Positions 63,835-64,000 of a DNA stretch of 64,000 bases are shown here, piece after piece. The notes beneath the pieces are model-generated. The model saw only the letters and a list, made by a program, of their open reading frames with translations, was not told the origin of the DNA and did no database searches. The DNA is from Clostridium akagii DSM 12554 (GTDB lineage: Bacteria; Bacillota; Clostridia; Clostridiales; Clostridiaceae): positions 186,001 through 250,000 of the forward strand of contig NZ_JMLK01000006.1 in NCBI RefSeq assembly GCF_000686725.1, written 5' to 3'. The translations under genes and the position numbers were made by a program. How positions within the stretch are numbered: position 1 is the first letter of the stretch; each line of letters begins with the position of its first letter.

Positions 63835-64000
63835 ATGTTATTTAATACGTTAGATATATTTGAAATAGGAAAAGATGATAAGATTTTAAAAGTCAATTAT
63901 AAGAAAAAAAAATTTATATTTAAGAATACAGTTCAAGAAAAAAATATTTCAGACAGTTATATGCAAAATAAGAAACTGACAAAAAAAATTCTTATTATGT
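63835..64000 (+). CDS. Start of an unidentified gene of the pilus operon (cut by window end)
   Basis: ATG 63835 follows TAGGAGAG; 55 codons are open to the edge. The visible part (LFNTLDIFEIGKDDKILKVNYKKKKFIFKN, then SDSYMQNKKLTKKILIM) is lysine-rich. Position after the prepilins is where a PilM-type protein often lies, but too little is visible to decide. Confidence 0.6.
   Translation, partial: MLFNTLDIFEIGKDDKILKVNYKKKKFIFKNTVQEKNISDSYMQNKKLTKKILIM

Noticed and set aside
1-64000. CRISPR, prophage, IS element, tRNA or rRNA
   Set aside because: No regularly spaced repeats, phage structural genes, transposase motifs or RNA gene consensus was seen on either strand.

Overview
The window is AT-rich, densely packed, and gene order, Shine-Dalgarno strength and gene content point to a motile, spore-forming Clostridium (sensu stricto). 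Supporting signs are a FliR-FlhB fusion, a clostridial flagellar operon with FlbD and a sigma-28 factor, a SpoVD-type penicillin-binding protein in the division cluster, a CBS/DRTGG-type Mn-dependent pyrophosphatase, and a meso-DAP type MurE. I see no rRNA, tRNA, CRISPR array, insertion sequence or prophage. I cannot name the species from sequence alone.

Layout. (1) 1-5018: end of a surface-sugar locus with a truncated thiamine-diphosphate enzyme of the acetolactate synthase family, an extended SDR sugar epimerase/dehydratase, an FkbM-type methyltransferase, CDP-glucose 4,6-dehydratase (RfbG) and the PMP/[2Fe-2S] 3-dehydrase (RfbH). Together they suggest a CDP-linked 3,6-dideoxyhexose, possibly with a two-carbon branch of the yersiniose type. 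(2) 5000-5906: flagellin gene with its own sigma-28 promoter, which overlaps the end of rfbH. (3) 5907-6510: a terminator, a long palindrome and a long leader with a candidate sigma-A promoter. (4) 6511-28379: one 22-kb flagellar operon, flgB-flgC-fliE-fliF-fliG-fliH-fliI-fliJ-fliK-flgD-(small operon protein)-flgE-flbD-fliL-fliO-fliP-fliQ-fliR/flhB-flhA-flhF-flhG-PilZ protein-fliA-two small membrane proteins-flgF-flgG. One of the small proteins appears to start at ATT. motAB, fliM, fliN, cheY, flgK, flgL, fliD and flgM are not here. (5) 28471-34881: pyrophosphatase (minus), Ca2+-type P-ATPase (plus), an orphan small gene (minus) and YchF (minus), separated by strong hairpins.

(6) 35174-49813: division and cell-wall cluster: MraZ operator, mraZ-rsmH-ftsL-spoVD-murE-murF-mraY-ftsW/spoVE-ftsQ, then DUF881-sbp-DUF881, then a PLP protein, sepF, ylmH and divIVA. 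murD, murG and ftsZ are absent from this stretch. (7) 49927-56740: mtnN, a DksA/YteA-like zinc-finger protein, lspA, rluD, a PyrR attenuator with promoter, pyrR, a uracil permease, and rqcH on the minus strand. (8) 56930-64000: dapF, a translationally coupled putative lipoprotein, then a type IV pilus-like operon (pilB, pilC, a major-type prepilin, three minor prepilin-like proteins, a further small membrane protein and a truncated gene at the edge).

How it fits together: surface-sugar genes, flagellin and flagellar export/basal-body genes form a motility block. FlhF/FlhG, a c-di-GMP receptor-like PilZ protein and FliA would control placement, activity and late gene expression. The second half is core growth and division, ending in a second surface-appendage system. 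The most unusual items are the possible branched dideoxy-sugar pathway beside flagellin, the ATT-started small membrane protein in the flagellar operon, a hairpin motif repeated with compensatory base changes, and a start-site hairpin that loops out the ribosome binding site of the DksA-like gene.
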